Source of the DNA: Bacteroides propionicigenes
Lineage (GTDB): Bacteria; Bacteroidota; Bacteroidia; Bacteroidales; Bacteroidaceae
Reading direction: 5' to 3'
DNA length: 64,000 nt
Assembly (NCBI RefSeq): GCF_018390535.1
Contig: NZ_JAHBBW010000002.1
Coordinates: forward strand, 496,001-560,000
A program made the translations under genes and the position numbers. This document shows positions 35,057 through 43,584 of the stretch, in pieces. Each line of letters opens with the position of its first letter. Within the stretch, counting starts at the first letter, position 1. Below the pieces are notes generated by a model. That model was not told where the DNA came from. It searched no databases and saw nothing but the letters and a program-made list of their open reading frames with translations.

Positions 35057-36097
35057 ATGGAACTGTCGGTACAGGAATATCAATATCTGGTTTCGGAGAT
35101 AACCCGCGAGACGGGTGCCAAACGGGACGGGAGCGGTAAGAACCTTATCGTTCCGCGCTGCCCGTTCTGCGGAAAGTCGGGCGGTAAGTTCGGTATCTAC
35201 ATCGGCAAGGCGACTGCCCACCGCCGGCCTTTCATGGCCCACTGCTTCTCCTGCGGGGCATCCACCCGTACATTGGAGCAACTTCTGGCGGCTATCGGTC
35301 GCATGGACCTGATGGTTTTGCAGACAGCTGACATTGCCGCACCGTTGAACCTGCACCTGCTGGAGAAGGACGAGGCGGAAGAAATAGACGACGAACTGGT
35401 GCCGGTCGAATTGCCGGACTTTTACAAGCGCACTTTCCGGCATCCGTATTTGCAGCGGCGCGGCTTCTGTTTCGACGATTACGAGTATTTCCCGGTCGGG
35501 ATAACCGGCAGGCTCAATCCGCGCTACGCGGACTATGTCGTCTTTCCGGTCATCGATGACTGTACGGTTGTCGGCTATGTCTCCCGCCATACCTGGCCGA
35601 AAGAGGATATAGACGCCCACAACCGCAAGACCAGACATAGCGGCGGGTACAAGATCCTGCGTTACCGGAACTCCACGGAAAACGACTTTTCCAGACTCCT
35701 TTATAACTACGATGCCGTCCGTATGGATGAAACCGATACGGTCATCCTCGCGGAAGGTATTTTCGATGTCATCGCCCTGACCCGCAGACTCGAACTCTAT
35801 GACAATTCCCATGTCGCAGCCGTGGCCACTTTCGGAAAGAAAATATCCGATGTACAGATCTACAAGCTGCAATCGAAAGGCGTCAGAACCGTAGTCATCG
35901 GTTACGATGGTGATGCCGTCGAGTCGGTAAAGCGGACGGCTGAACGGCTGAAACCCTATTTCGAGGTTTTCATCGCGGACATTGCTGATGCCGCCAAAGA
36001 CTGGGACGAACTCACGGAAGCGGAAATCTACGGGATTTTCGCCTGCCGCCTGCTGTCCGTCCTTGAATACAAACTCAAAAAAGTACAGGAAAGATGA
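35057..36097 (+). CDS. DnaG-like primase
   Basis: A 346-residue protein. An N-terminal zinc ribbon has 'CPFCGKSGG' and 'HCFSCGAS' (residues ~35-72). A Toprim domain follows with 'VILAEGIFDVIAL' (~230) and 'VVIGYDGDAVESVK' (~278), then 'AKDWDEL'. It synthesises RNA primers with the helicase at 33067. It overlaps the polymerase N-half by 4 bp (ATGA). It is shorter than bacterial DnaG and lacks the C-terminal helicase-binding domain, as in phages. Confidence 0.85.
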   Translation: MELSVQEYQYLVSEITRETGAKRDGSGKNLIVPRCPFCGKSGGKFGIYIGKATAHRRPFMAHCFSCGASTRTLEQLLAAIGRMDLMVLQTADIAAPLNLHLLEKDEAEEIDDELVPVELPDFYKRTFRHPYLQRRGFCFDDYEYFPVGITGRLNPRYADYVVFPVIDDCTVVGYVSRHTWPKEDIDAHNRKTRHSGGYKILRYRNSTENDFSRLLYNYDAVRMDETDTVILAEGIFDVIALTRRLELYDNSHVAAVATFGKKISDVQIYKLQSKGVRTVVIGYDGDAVESVKRTAERLKPYFEVFIADIADAAKDWDELTEAEIYGIFACRLLSVLEYKLKKVQER

Positions 36098-37851
36098 TAC
36101 AGGAACTTTTCTCATGGCTCGATGCACAACGGATAACCTATATCCCGGTCGATACGGAAGTGGTGGATATTCCCGGCTTCGGGCGGCTTTTCACGGCCGA
36201 CCTGTCGGGAGTGGAATCCATCTTCCGCGGCGACGGGGACAAGCTCGTGTTCAACCTGATGGAAAGTCCGGATGTGCTGATGGAAGAAGGAATCTTCCAT
36301 GTGGCCTTCCCGTTCGGCAGGAACTGGTACTACTATGACCTGCGGGAAGAATTCCGTTTCAACCTGCTGAAATATATCGGCCGGCCCAAGCCTCCGGTAC
36401 ATGATGTACCTTTCGTGAACCTCGGCATCCATACCTCCTACGAGCTGCTGAACGCCTGCTGCTCGCCGGAAGATTTGTGCCGCAAGGCGAAATGGCTCGG
36501 GCATACGGCTGTCGGCATCTGCGACCGCAATACAATGGCCGCCACGCTGAACCTTCAGAAGGAGTGCGCCAATACCGGGCTGAAACATATATTCGGCTAC
36601 TCGCTGACAATGATGCACGAAGAAGAACGTGTCGGGCTGAAGATTTATGCCTTGGATAACGAGGGGCTGCATAATCTGCTGCGCATCCAACGGGCCGTCA
36701 TGGTCGATTCGGAAGACAACACCCTCCGCTATGAACAGCTGCTGATGTATGCCGCAGGTTGTGTGGTGGTTTTCGCCATCCGTTCCGTCTACTGGATGGC
36801 CGGACACCCCAAACAGGTGAAGCGTATCCGGAAAGGTGCCGAAGCGGTCTATTACCAGGTCGACGCCAACGAATACAAGGCGGACCGCATCGACAGGGAG
36901 CAACTAGAAGCCCTGAAATATTATTTCGGCAACTGTTATGATGCCGACACGGATTCATTTACAGTAGAACCAGTCCTGATTCCGGACTGCTACTACATGG
37001 ACAAGGACGATGCAGGGTACAGAATCGTGGTGAACAAGATTGCCACGGGAGCCGCCCATGAACAGAGCGATGACCAGTATTTCAAGACAGCGGATGAATT
37101 GTATGACACGCTCCGTCCTCTGTTCTCCGGGCAATGGGACTTCGATTCCCTGTTTAGGCGCATGTGCCGTCCCACGGTGGAGATTGCCGGACGTGCGGAC
37201 GCCTCATTCGAGACCGGGCGAATGTTCATGCCGGAATACCGTATGCGACCGGAAGAGCGGGAACGGTATGGTGACCGCCGTACGATGTTCCTCCGACTGC
37301 TTGACGACGGGCTGGACCGGAAAGTGCCGGAACCGGAGCGGGAACGCTATCGGGAACGGCTGGACGAGGAAGTCTATATCATTGAATCGACCGACAATGT
37401 GGACTATTTCCTGGTGCAGTGGGATATGGTGCGGGAGGCGCACCGGAGAGGCATCGCAACTGGTATAGGTCGCGGTTCCGCCGGGGGCTCGCTGGTTTCC
37501 TACTTGCTTGGCATAACCTCCATCGACCCGCTGAAATACGACCTTATCTTCTCGCGCTTCCTCGTGCCGGAACGCTGCGGGCTCAGCTGGAAAGACGAAC
37601 TGACGGTGCTTGCCCCGGACATCACACTCGGCAAGGGCGAACGCTATGTGGAGATGGAATCTGAAGGCAAGACTTACCGTCTGTGCACGGATGCCCGGAT
37701 GCGGGTAATCCGTAACGGAGAAGAGCGGACGATATACGCAGATGAATTGATGTGTGGCGACGAAATCCTTTTTGACCGCCGAGATTGCTTGTGGAACCTA
37801 AAGGAACTCGAAACCCATGAATCCGACCTACGAACACCACCGTCCCTATGA
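36094..37851 (+). CDS. DnaE-type DNA polymerase, N-terminal half (fractured gene)
   Basis: A 585-residue N-half of a family C polymerase. An unusual ~110-residue leader precedes a PHP-like domain ('GIHTSYELLNACC', 'HTAVGICDRNTMAATL'), then palm motifs 'ATGIGRGSAGGSLVSYLLGI' and 'LIFSRFLVPER' (ending ~494). The catalytic Asp pair that should follow is in the separate gene at 39116. The last 91 residues (from Cys 495) are not polymerase: 'ERYVEMESEGKTYRLCTDAR' and 'MRVIRNGEERTIYADELMCG' + 'DEI' resemble the B block of a Hint/intein N-domain, but the usual TxxH His is Arg. Alone it cannot be an active polymerase. Confidence 0.85.
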   Translation: MIQELFSWLDAQRITYIPVDTEVVDIPGFGRLFTADLSGVESIFRGDGDKLVFNLMESPDVLMEEGIFHVAFPFGRNWYYYDLREEFRFNLLKYIGRPKPPVHDVPFVNLGIHTSYELLNACCSPEDLCRKAKWLGHTAVGICDRNTMAATLNLQKECANTGLKHIFGYSLTMMHEEERVGLKIYALDNEGLHNLLRIQRAVMVDSEDNTLRYEQLLMYAAGCVVVFAIRSVYWMAGHPKQVKRIRKGAEAVYYQVDANEYKADRIDREQLEALKYYFGNCYDADTDSFTVEPVLIPDCYYMDKDDAGYRIVVNKIATGAAHEQSDDQYFKTADELYDTLRPLFSGQWDFDSLFRRMCRPTVEIAGRADASFETGRMFMPEYRMRPEERERYGDRRTMFLRLLDDGLDRKVPEPERERYRERLDEEVYIIESTDNVDYFLVQWDMVREAHRRGIATGIGRGSAGGSLVSYLLGITSIDPLKYDLIFSRFLVPERCGLSWKDELTVLAPDITLGKGERYVEMESEGKTYRLCTDARMRVIRNGEERTIYADELMCGDEILFDRRDCLWNLKELETHESDLRTPPSL

Positions 37852-38584
37852 CGGTTGCGACCTTTACCGGGGCGATGCACTCGATGTGCTGCCCCTGCTG
37901 GCTGAAGAAGGCATCACTGCCGACATGGTATTGTCAGACCCTCCATACGGTACGACACATTGTCGATGGGACGCCGTGATAGACATCCCCGGGATGTGGA
38001 ATGCTGTACAGGGCATATCCAGACCTGACACTCCCGTACTGCTGTTCTGCCAGCATCCTTTTACGAGCCTGCTGGGCAGCTCCAATCTCCGCAGGCTGCG
38101 GTATGCCTGGGTATGGGAGAAGACGCAGGCGACAGGCTTCCTAAACGCCAGGCGTATGCCGATGAAGGCGCACGAGGACATTCTGGTCTTTTACGACAGG
38201 TTGCCGAAGTATCATCCGATCAAGACGGACGGGCACAAGCGCAAGGTCGTGATGGCCGAACATCAGCGGAAATGCGATGCCGGCGAGATATACCGGAAGC
38301 ACGATAATTTCCGGGATTACATATCCACGGAACGCTATCCGCGCAGTGTGCTGAAATTCAAGACGGACAAGCAGCTCTCCTGCCTGCACGCGACACAGAA
38401 ACCTGTCGCCCTGCTGGAATACCTGATACGCACCTACACCGACGAAGGAGACATCGTCCTCGACTTTGCGATGGGCAGCGGCAGTACAGCCGTGGCCTGC
38501 CGGAATACGGGACGCCGGTTCATCGGCGTGGAGATAGACCTGGGAATTTTTCAGACAGCACTAAACCGTATAACCCATGGCTGA
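37817..38584 (+). CDS. Beta-class DNA (N4/N6) methyltransferase inside split dnaE
   Basis: A 255-residue methyltransferase. The catalytic motif 'VLSDPPYGTTH' is near the start and the SAM-binding 'VLDFAMGSGSTAVACRNTG' near the end, which is the beta-class order of N6-adenine or N4-cytosine enzymes. 'TQKPVALLEYLI' precedes the SAM motif. It overlaps the polymerase N-half by 35 bp and the homing endonuclease by 8 bp. No restriction enzyme partner is adjacent; it could modify phage DNA or shield the homing site. Confidence 0.88.
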   Translation: MNPTYEHHRPYDGCDLYRGDALDVLPLLAEEGITADMVLSDPPYGTTHCRWDAVIDIPGMWNAVQGISRPDTPVLLFCQHPFTSLLGSSNLRRLRYAWVWEKTQATGFLNARRMPMKAHEDILVFYDRLPKYHPIKTDGHKRKVVMAEHQRKCDAGEIYRKHDNFRDYISTERYPRSVLKFKTDKQLSCLHATQKPVALLEYLIRTYTDEGDIVLDFAMGSGSTAVACRNTGRRFIGVEIDLGIFQTALNRITHG

Positions 38585-39119
38585 CACCCGGGAAATCTGG
38601 GTGGATATCAAGAACTATGAAGGAAAGTACAAGATCAGCAACCTCGGGCGTGTCAAGAGTCTGGAACGGCAAGTTTCGCATGACGGTATCACCTGGACAC
38701 AACCCGAACGTATCATGTGTCATTGGTGTGGGACGACTTCGCTCTATGACTGTGTCCGACTCTACAAGGGCGGTGTCGGAAAGAAGTTCTCCGTGCACCG
38801 TCTGGTGGCACAGCACTTCCTGCCCGACTGGAATCCGGGACTGGAGGTGAACCATATCGACGGGAACCGCGACAACAACCGTGCGGATAACCTGGAAATG
38901 TGTACGCACCAGCGGAATATGGAACATGCCATAGCGGGTGGCCTCAAACGGGATTACGGCGAGAAAAGCGTGAACGCCAAACTGACCAACGGGCAGGCGG
39001 AAGAGATACGGGTGAGGTATTCCTCCGGCCAGGCTTCCCAGAACAGCCTGGCAAAACAGTACGGTGTCAGCCGCCAGACGGTAAGCGCGATAATACGATA
39101 CAAGAAATATATCAGATGA
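38577..39119 (+). CDS. HNH homing endonuclease inside split dnaE
   Basis: A 180-residue protein with a NUMOD4 start ('EIWVDIKNYEGKYKISNLGR'), an HNH core ('VHRLVAQHFLP', 'EVNHIDGNRDNNRADNLEMC') and a C-terminal helix-turn-helix ('SLAKQYGVSRQTVSAIIRYK') for site recognition. This is the layout of free-standing phage homing endonucleases. Its stop overlaps the start of the polymerase C-half (ATGA). Such enzymes spread by cutting the uninterrupted allele, here presumably intact dnaE of related phages. Confidence 0.88.
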   Translation: MADTREIWVDIKNYEGKYKISNLGRVKSLERQVSHDGITWTQPERIMCHWCGTTSLYDCVRLYKGGVGKKFSVHRLVAQHFLPDWNPGLEVNHIDGNRDNNRADNLEMCTHQRNMEHAIAGGLKRDYGEKSVNAKLTNGQAEEIRVRYSSGQASQNSLAKQYGVSRQTVSAIIRYKKYIR

Positions 39120-41293
39120 AAGTAACACATATAAGAATCAGGAAAGCAGACGGACCGCTGACGGTCATGGATGCCTTTGTGGACAAAGGACTGACAGAAG
39201 GCGGCCACGCTTCGCTGCCGGACATAGATGTCGACTATGCCTCCGACCGGCGGCAGGAGATCAAGGATTACCTGGAAGAACGGTACAACGCGGACGGCCG
39301 CCAGCGTGTCTTTTCCGCCGGCACCTTTACCACGATGAAACTGAAAGCCGCCTTGAAGGACGTGGCACGCGTACACCGCGTGCCTCACTCCATCGTGAAC
39401 TATATTACCGCCATGATAGATGACGGCACGGACTGGACAGGACTGTTCAGACAGGCTGCCTTCAACAGAAAACTTCGGGACTTTATCCAGACCTATCCGC
39501 TGGTCATCGAGGACGTGCAAGGATTGCTCGGACAGCCCAAAGCGGCCTCCATACACGCCTCGGCCATCGTTGTCACACCGGACACGCGGGACGGCAGGCC
39601 CGCCGAATGCTTCGATTTCCTGCCGGTCCGTAAGATGGACGGGGCACTGGTATCGGAGTTCGACGGCTATTCGGTCGATGAGATCGGATTGTTGAAGGAG
39701 GATGTGCTGGCGACAAAGGAACTTGCCAAACTGAGTGCCGTCATCGCGTTGGTCAACCGGAATTTCGGGCAGGAACTTACTATCGGGCGTATTACGCAGG
39801 ATATGCTGGAAGACGGGAAGACCTACCGACTGCTCTCGGACGGCAACACGCAGAATGTGTTCCAGTTCTCTTCGCCGGGCATTACCCGGTTTATCCAGGA
39901 TGTACAGCCGGAGTGTATCGAGGACCTGATCGCCATCAATGCCCTGTACCGTCCCGCCACACTCGACATCGGTGCCACCGATGATTATGTCCGTTTCAGG
40001 CGTGGCGAAGTGGCCCCGGTCTATAACTACGGCTGTTATGAAGCAACGAAGAACACTTTCGGAATCATGGTCTACCAGGAGCAGTTCATGTCCGTTGCTC
40101 ATACGCTCGGGGGATTCGACCTCGGGAAGACCGACTATCTGCGCAAGGCCATAGGAAAGAAGAAAGCCGACCTGATGGCCACGCTGAAGGCGGATTTCAT
40201 TGCCGGAGCCGTCGGGAACGGATGCCCGGACTATGAGGCGGAGGAAATCTGGCACAAGATAGAGGTAGCCGGGAAATATTCGTTCAACCGTTCCCATGCC
40301 GCGGCATACGCCCTTACAGCCTATTGCGGGGCATGGCTCAAGGCCAATTACCCCTCGGCATTCTACACGGTGGCATTGCAATGGGCGGACGACAAGGAGA
40401 TTCCTTCGTTGATGGCGGAGATGGAACGCTGCTCGTCGGCCAAGATCGTGCCGCCGGACATCAACCGCTCCGGGACGGAGTTCTTCACCGACTATGCCAC
40501 CGATGAAATCTTCTGGTCGCTTACCCGTATCAAACAGGTCGGTGTCAAGACAGTGGAATACATCGTCACGGAACGCGACCGGGGCGGGGCATATACCGGT
40601 ATCGAGAACTTCATCCACCGCATATTCCGTTACAAACTCAAGAAATACAGTTACTGGGACGACCCCGACAACGCGGAAGAGGCCGTGAAAGTCCCCGTGA
40701 ACGCCCGGCATGTCAAGCACATGATCCTTGCCGGATGCTTCGACCGTATCGAAAAAGTCGGGGCGGTTACCGAACGCTGCGCGCTGCTCGAACGCGCAGC
40801 ACGGGAACTGGGATTCTCCCTTTCTGAAAAAGACTTCCCGCAGGACATGCGCGGGCGGCATTTCTTCTGGTCGCAGCAGCAGATTGCCGTGTCGGGCATA
40901 GGCAGCATCGATTATCGCCGCATCTTCAACAATTCGGAAGCCCGCAGGCAGGTCAAGGGAAAAGCCTCTTACCTGACCCTGGACGAGGTGGCACGGGACG
41001 AGAACGACGGCAGGCGTGCGACTGTCTGCGCCACGGTGGTGGATGTAACCGAACATACCTACAAGGACAGGGAGACGGGAAGCCGGAAGCGTTTCGCCAA
41101 GCTGACACTCTCCCAGAACAACCGTCTGGCGGAATGTGTATGCTGGAACGACTATTACATGGAACACCACACCGTGATCCAGTCGCTCAAAGACCGGGTG
41201 GTCATCCTCACTGCCGTCATCCGTTACAGCGACTACAACGGATGCAATACATTACAGACCTATAGGAACTCATTGTTATTCATTCAATCCTGA
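39116..41293 (+). CDS. DnaE-type DNA polymerase, C-terminal half (fractured gene)
   Basis: A 725-residue C-half; the ATG overlaps the HNH stop. The first ~32 residues ('MKVTHIRIRKADGPLTVMDA') are not polymerase. Real homology begins at Ser 33 with 'SLPDIDVDYASDRRQEIKDY', the catalytic Asp pair. It continues through 'FSAGTFTTMKLKAALKDVAR', 'GIMVYQEQFMSVAHTLGGFD', 'YSFNRSHAAAYALTAYCGAW' and an OB-like C-terminus ending 'NSLLFIQS'. The leader has the size of a C-intein, and 'IRIRKADGPLTVMDAFVD' is compatible with one, but the usual final His-Asn is absent (GGHA then Ser). Needs the N-half for activity. Confidence 0.87.
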   Translation: MKVTHIRIRKADGPLTVMDAFVDKGLTEGGHASLPDIDVDYASDRRQEIKDYLEERYNADGRQRVFSAGTFTTMKLKAALKDVARVHRVPHSIVNYITAMIDDGTDWTGLFRQAAFNRKLRDFIQTYPLVIEDVQGLLGQPKAASIHASAIVVTPDTRDGRPAECFDFLPVRKMDGALVSEFDGYSVDEIGLLKEDVLATKELAKLSAVIALVNRNFGQELTIGRITQDMLEDGKTYRLLSDGNTQNVFQFSSPGITRFIQDVQPECIEDLIAINALYRPATLDIGATDDYVRFRRGEVAPVYNYGCYEATKNTFGIMVYQEQFMSVAHTLGGFDLGKTDYLRKAIGKKKADLMATLKADFIAGAVGNGCPDYEAEEIWHKIEVAGKYSFNRSHAAAYALTAYCGAWLKANYPSAFYTVALQWADDKEIPSLMAEMERCSSAKIVPPDINRSGTEFFTDYATDEIFWSLTRIKQVGVKTVEYIVTERDRGGAYTGIENFIHRIFRYKLKKYSYWDDPDNAEEAVKVPVNARHVKHMILAGCFDRIEKVGAVTERCALLERAARELGFSLSEKDFPQDMRGRHFFWSQQQIAVSGIGSIDYRRIFNNSEARRQVKGKASYLTLDEVARDENDGRRATVCATVVDVTEHTYKDRETGSRKRFAKLTLSQNNRLAECVCWNDYYMEHHTVIQSLKDRVVILTAVIRYSDYNGCNTLQTYRNSLLFIQS

Positions 41294-41299
41294 AAAGAT

Positions 41300-42067
41300 A
41301 TGGCACCCAAGACAGAACAGAAGATATATGTAGGCATCGGGCTGGACTTCGAGACCGGAGGGCTGGACTGCCGTGAATGCGCCTGTACACAGATCGCCCT
41401 GCAAGCCGTCCGTTTCGACACATGGCAGGTATTCGACCGCTATCAGGCGTATATCGCCCCCTACGGGAAACAGGACGCGGGGCTTCCCCGACGCAAGGTG
41501 TTGCGTACCCGCCATGAACAGGCGAAAGAACCGGAATATGTCCCGATGAAGTACGAACAGACGGCATTGGACTATTCCGCCATTACCATGGAGATGCTGC
41601 GCACACAGGGTGTGGACATGAAGAAAGTCGCCGGAGAAGTCATCGCCTTCGCCAAACGCAGCACCCTCTCGAAGGGCTATCAGTGCAAGCCCGTGCTGGT
41701 CGGACAGAACATCGCTTTCGATATCGGATTCCTGCAACAGCTGATGAACTATGCCGGACTGGCCGCCGAGTTTGAAAAGACCTTTTCCGGTACCAAGGAC
41801 TATTACGGCAACTTCCAGCCGCACTACATCGACACGCTTGTCATGGGACGGTTGGCTTTTGCCGCTGATCCGGAGGTTACTTCGTATAAACTGGAACTGG
41901 TAGCCTCAAAATTGGGGGTGGAACTGGACGATGCCCACGATGCGGCTGCGGATGTGACGGCCACGCTTGACATCCTGGGGGTCTATACCTCCCGTCTGCG
42001 CCAGACGGAAGGGGCGGCAATCGCTACACAGAAGAAAGAGAAAACCCGTAAATATTTCAAGATATGA
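41300..42067 (+). CDS. DnaQ-like 3'-5' exonuclease
   Basis: A 255-residue DEDD exonuclease. 'GLDFETGGLD' gives the first Asp/Glu pair, 'LVGQNIAFDIGFLQ' the second Asp, and 'DDAHDAAADVTAT' the H...D. It probably proofreads for the split DnaE, which has no proofreading domain of its own. It lies 6 bp after the polymerase C-half and overlaps the next gene by 4 bp. Confidence 0.87.
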   Translation: MAPKTEQKIYVGIGLDFETGGLDCRECACTQIALQAVRFDTWQVFDRYQAYIAPYGKQDAGLPRRKVLRTRHEQAKEPEYVPMKYEQTALDYSAITMEMLRTQGVDMKKVAGEVIAFAKRSTLSKGYQCKPVLVGQNIAFDIGFLQQLMNYAGLAAEFEKTFSGTKDYYGNFQPHYIDTLVMGRLAFAADPEVTSYKLELVASKLGVELDDAHDAAADVTATLDILGVYTSRLRQTEGAAIATQKKEKTRKYFKI

Positions 42068-42423
42068 GTATGGACACGAATAAGGAAGCCCAAGGCATTG
42101 ACCGGGAACAGATTCCCGAGACCATTACATTCCGTACGGCGGACCGGATGACCTACGGGGCGCTGGGCTATGACGGGAACGAACTGATGGCGTTCATATC
42201 GGGCTACGACCTGGAAATCAAGTTCAACCTGCGGCTCATCAACTCGCTAGCGGATGCGGAGGCGTGTGCCGATGCGTTGGCCCAGGTATTCTATGACGCA
42301 TTAATGGAGCAGTTGCTCAATGAAAAGGCGGATTTTGTAAAACCTCCGGGATACAAACCCGCTACTCTTTCAGAAAAGGAAGGAAGAACCGATGTCAGAC
42401 AAGATAACGAACACGCAGGATAG
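42064..42423 (+). CDS. Small phage protein of unknown function
   Basis: A 119-residue acidic protein ('ETITFRTADRMTYGALGYDG', 'NELMAFISGYDLEIKFNLRL'). Its start overlaps the exonuclease stop (ATGA) and its end overlaps the small-terminase gene by about 30 bp. No motif was recognised. It shows no signal peptide or membrane segment. Confidence 0.6.
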   Translation: MSMDTNKEAQGIDREQIPETITFRTADRMTYGALGYDGNELMAFISGYDLEIKFNLRLINSLADAEACADALAQVFYDALMEQLLNEKADFVKPPGYKPATLSEKEGRTDVRQDNEHAG

Positions 42424-42913
42424 GCCGGAAGAGAAACCGCTCACGGAGCAGGAGCTGCAATTCTGCAACCTCTATGTGAACGGCGGGCTGGAATATGCCG
42501 GACGGCCGAAAAAATGCTTTGTGGAGGTATTCGGTGAGGATACGGTGAAGAACCCGTATGCTTCGGCCAATTACCTGATGAACAAACCGCATGTGCTGGC
42601 ACATATCAAGGCATTGCTCTCCTCGGAACGGTTCGAGATGGAGACGATGGCTGTAAAGCTGCAGGTGACCGAGACTCTCAAGGCAATCATGGACGAGACG
42701 GCCACTTCGGACTATACAGACCGTTTCGGTGTGCCGCTCTCTCCGGCACCGCTCAGGGCCGTGTCGGTCAATGCCGCCAAGGCGCTGATGGATATCTTCC
42801 CCATCAGGCACAAGGAGGAGAACCGCCTGCGTATCGAAGGCAGCGACGGCAATGTTATCTTCAATGTAATCGTACCCCAAAATCCTGTAAAAGATGGCGA
42901 AGCGGAAACGTAA
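42392..42913 (+). CDS. Terminase small subunit-like protein
   Basis: A 173-residue protein. 'LTEQELQFCNLYVNGGLEYA' and 'NPYASANYLMNKPHVLAHIK' + 'ALLSSE' match the DNA-binding N-domain of phage small terminases (many have 'N...A...L..P.V..YI'). It would recognise packaging sites for the large subunit, which is not in the window and is presumably at the left end. The C-terminus includes 'VIFNVIVPQNPVKDG', a usual short tail in such proteins. Confidence 0.7.
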   Translation: MSDKITNTQDRPEEKPLTEQELQFCNLYVNGGLEYAGRPKKCFVEVFGEDTVKNPYASANYLMNKPHVLAHIKALLSSERFEMETMAVKLQVTETLKAIMDETATSDYTDRFGVPLSPAPLRAVSVNAAKALMDIFPIRHKEENRLRIEGSDGNVIFNVIVPQNPVKDGEAET

Positions 42914-43052
42914 AATCACTAAGGAAGAAATCGCCTGGTGGGTCTATCTGGCGATGATGATCGCGCTTGTCATCTATGGGTTCCGGGATAGTGCGGCAGC
43001 CGAGACTCTGCTGAGGGCTATCAGGGACGCATTCTCACTTTTAATGGAATAA
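42894..43052 (+). CDS. 52-residue membrane protein (holin-like)
   Basis: A short protein, MAKRKRKITKEEIAWWVYLA at the start: a basic N-terminus, one hydrophobic span ('WWVYLAMMIALVIYGF'), then an amphipathic tail. It overlaps the terminase gene by 20 bp and lies 3 bp before the next membrane protein. It is a candidate holin or antiholin from size, charge and place, but this is inference. Confidence 0.5.
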   Translation: MAKRKRKITKEEIAWWVYLAMMIALVIYGFRDSAAAETLLRAIRDAFSLLME

Positions 43053-43055
43053 GAT

Positions 43056-43355
43056 ATGGAACAACTCAAAGAATTTGTAATGAAGTACTTCAAGATCATT
43101 GTCGTGGTACTCTCGTTCTCGCTGACACTGTACATACAGCATGTCAACAACACCGCCCAAATTGCAGAACTGGAAACCAAATGTATCGGTTTGGAAGTGG
43201 AAATCAAGAACCAGTATGACCGTATCAACGCCATGAAGCTGGACAAGTCCGTGTTCGAGGCAACCATGATGCAGCTCAACACGGTACAGAATGACCTGCA
43301 CGAAATCCGTGCCGATATCCGTGAACTTCTCAAATGTCAGGGAACGCACAAGTAA
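43056..43355 (+). CDS. Membrane-anchored coiled-coil protein (holin/spanin-like)
   Basis: A 99-residue protein with a transmembrane segment ('YFKIIVVVLSFSLTLYI') followed by a coiled coil ('AELETKCIGLEVEIKNQYDR'). This is a pattern of inner-membrane spanins and some holins. It is in the lysis-like cluster 42894-44170. No endolysin was identified nearby. Confidence 0.55.
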   Translation: MEQLKEFVMKYFKIIVVVLSFSLTLYIQHVNNTAQIAELETKCIGLEVEIKNQYDRINAMKLDKSVFEATMMQLNTVQNDLHEIRADIRELLKCQGTHK

Positions 43356-43362
43356 AAACATC

Positions 43363-43584
43363 ATGGAAAGACCAGTTATGAAAAAGAATGCATACGTTAC
43401 CATCATCGCTTCGCCTGAACTCTCCGAAATGAGGTTGGACGAACTGGTCGGTCGCCGTGGACTGGTCGTTGAAGACCTCCCGCAGAACCGAAAAAAGAAC
43501 CGGGGCGGCCTTGTATTGTTGGAAGAAATCTATATGGATGAATTTCTGTGGTTCATCCCCGAAGAATCAGTATCATATGAGTAG
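43363..43584 (+). CDS. Small phage protein of unknown function
   Basis: A 73-residue protein (alternative ATG at 43378) beginning MERPVMKKNAYVTIIASPEL. It looks like a small beta-rich, SH3-like fold ('GRRGLVVEDL', 'GGLVLLEEIYMDEFLWFIP'). It overlaps the start of the following gene. It was recognised only as a type common in Bacteroidales phages. Confidence 0.55.
   Translation: MERPVMKKNAYVTIIASPELSEMRLDELVGRRGLVVEDLPQNRKKNRGGLVLLEEIYMDEFLWFIPEESVSYE

Noticed and set aside
37817..38584. Type II or III restriction-modification system
   Set aside because: Only a methyltransferase is present; the neighbouring nuclease is an HNH homing enzyme with NUMOD and HTH parts, not a restriction enzyme.
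38954..41170. 738-codon open frame antisense to the polymerase C-half
   Set aside because: The sense strand carries clear DnaE motifs; the antisense translation has none.
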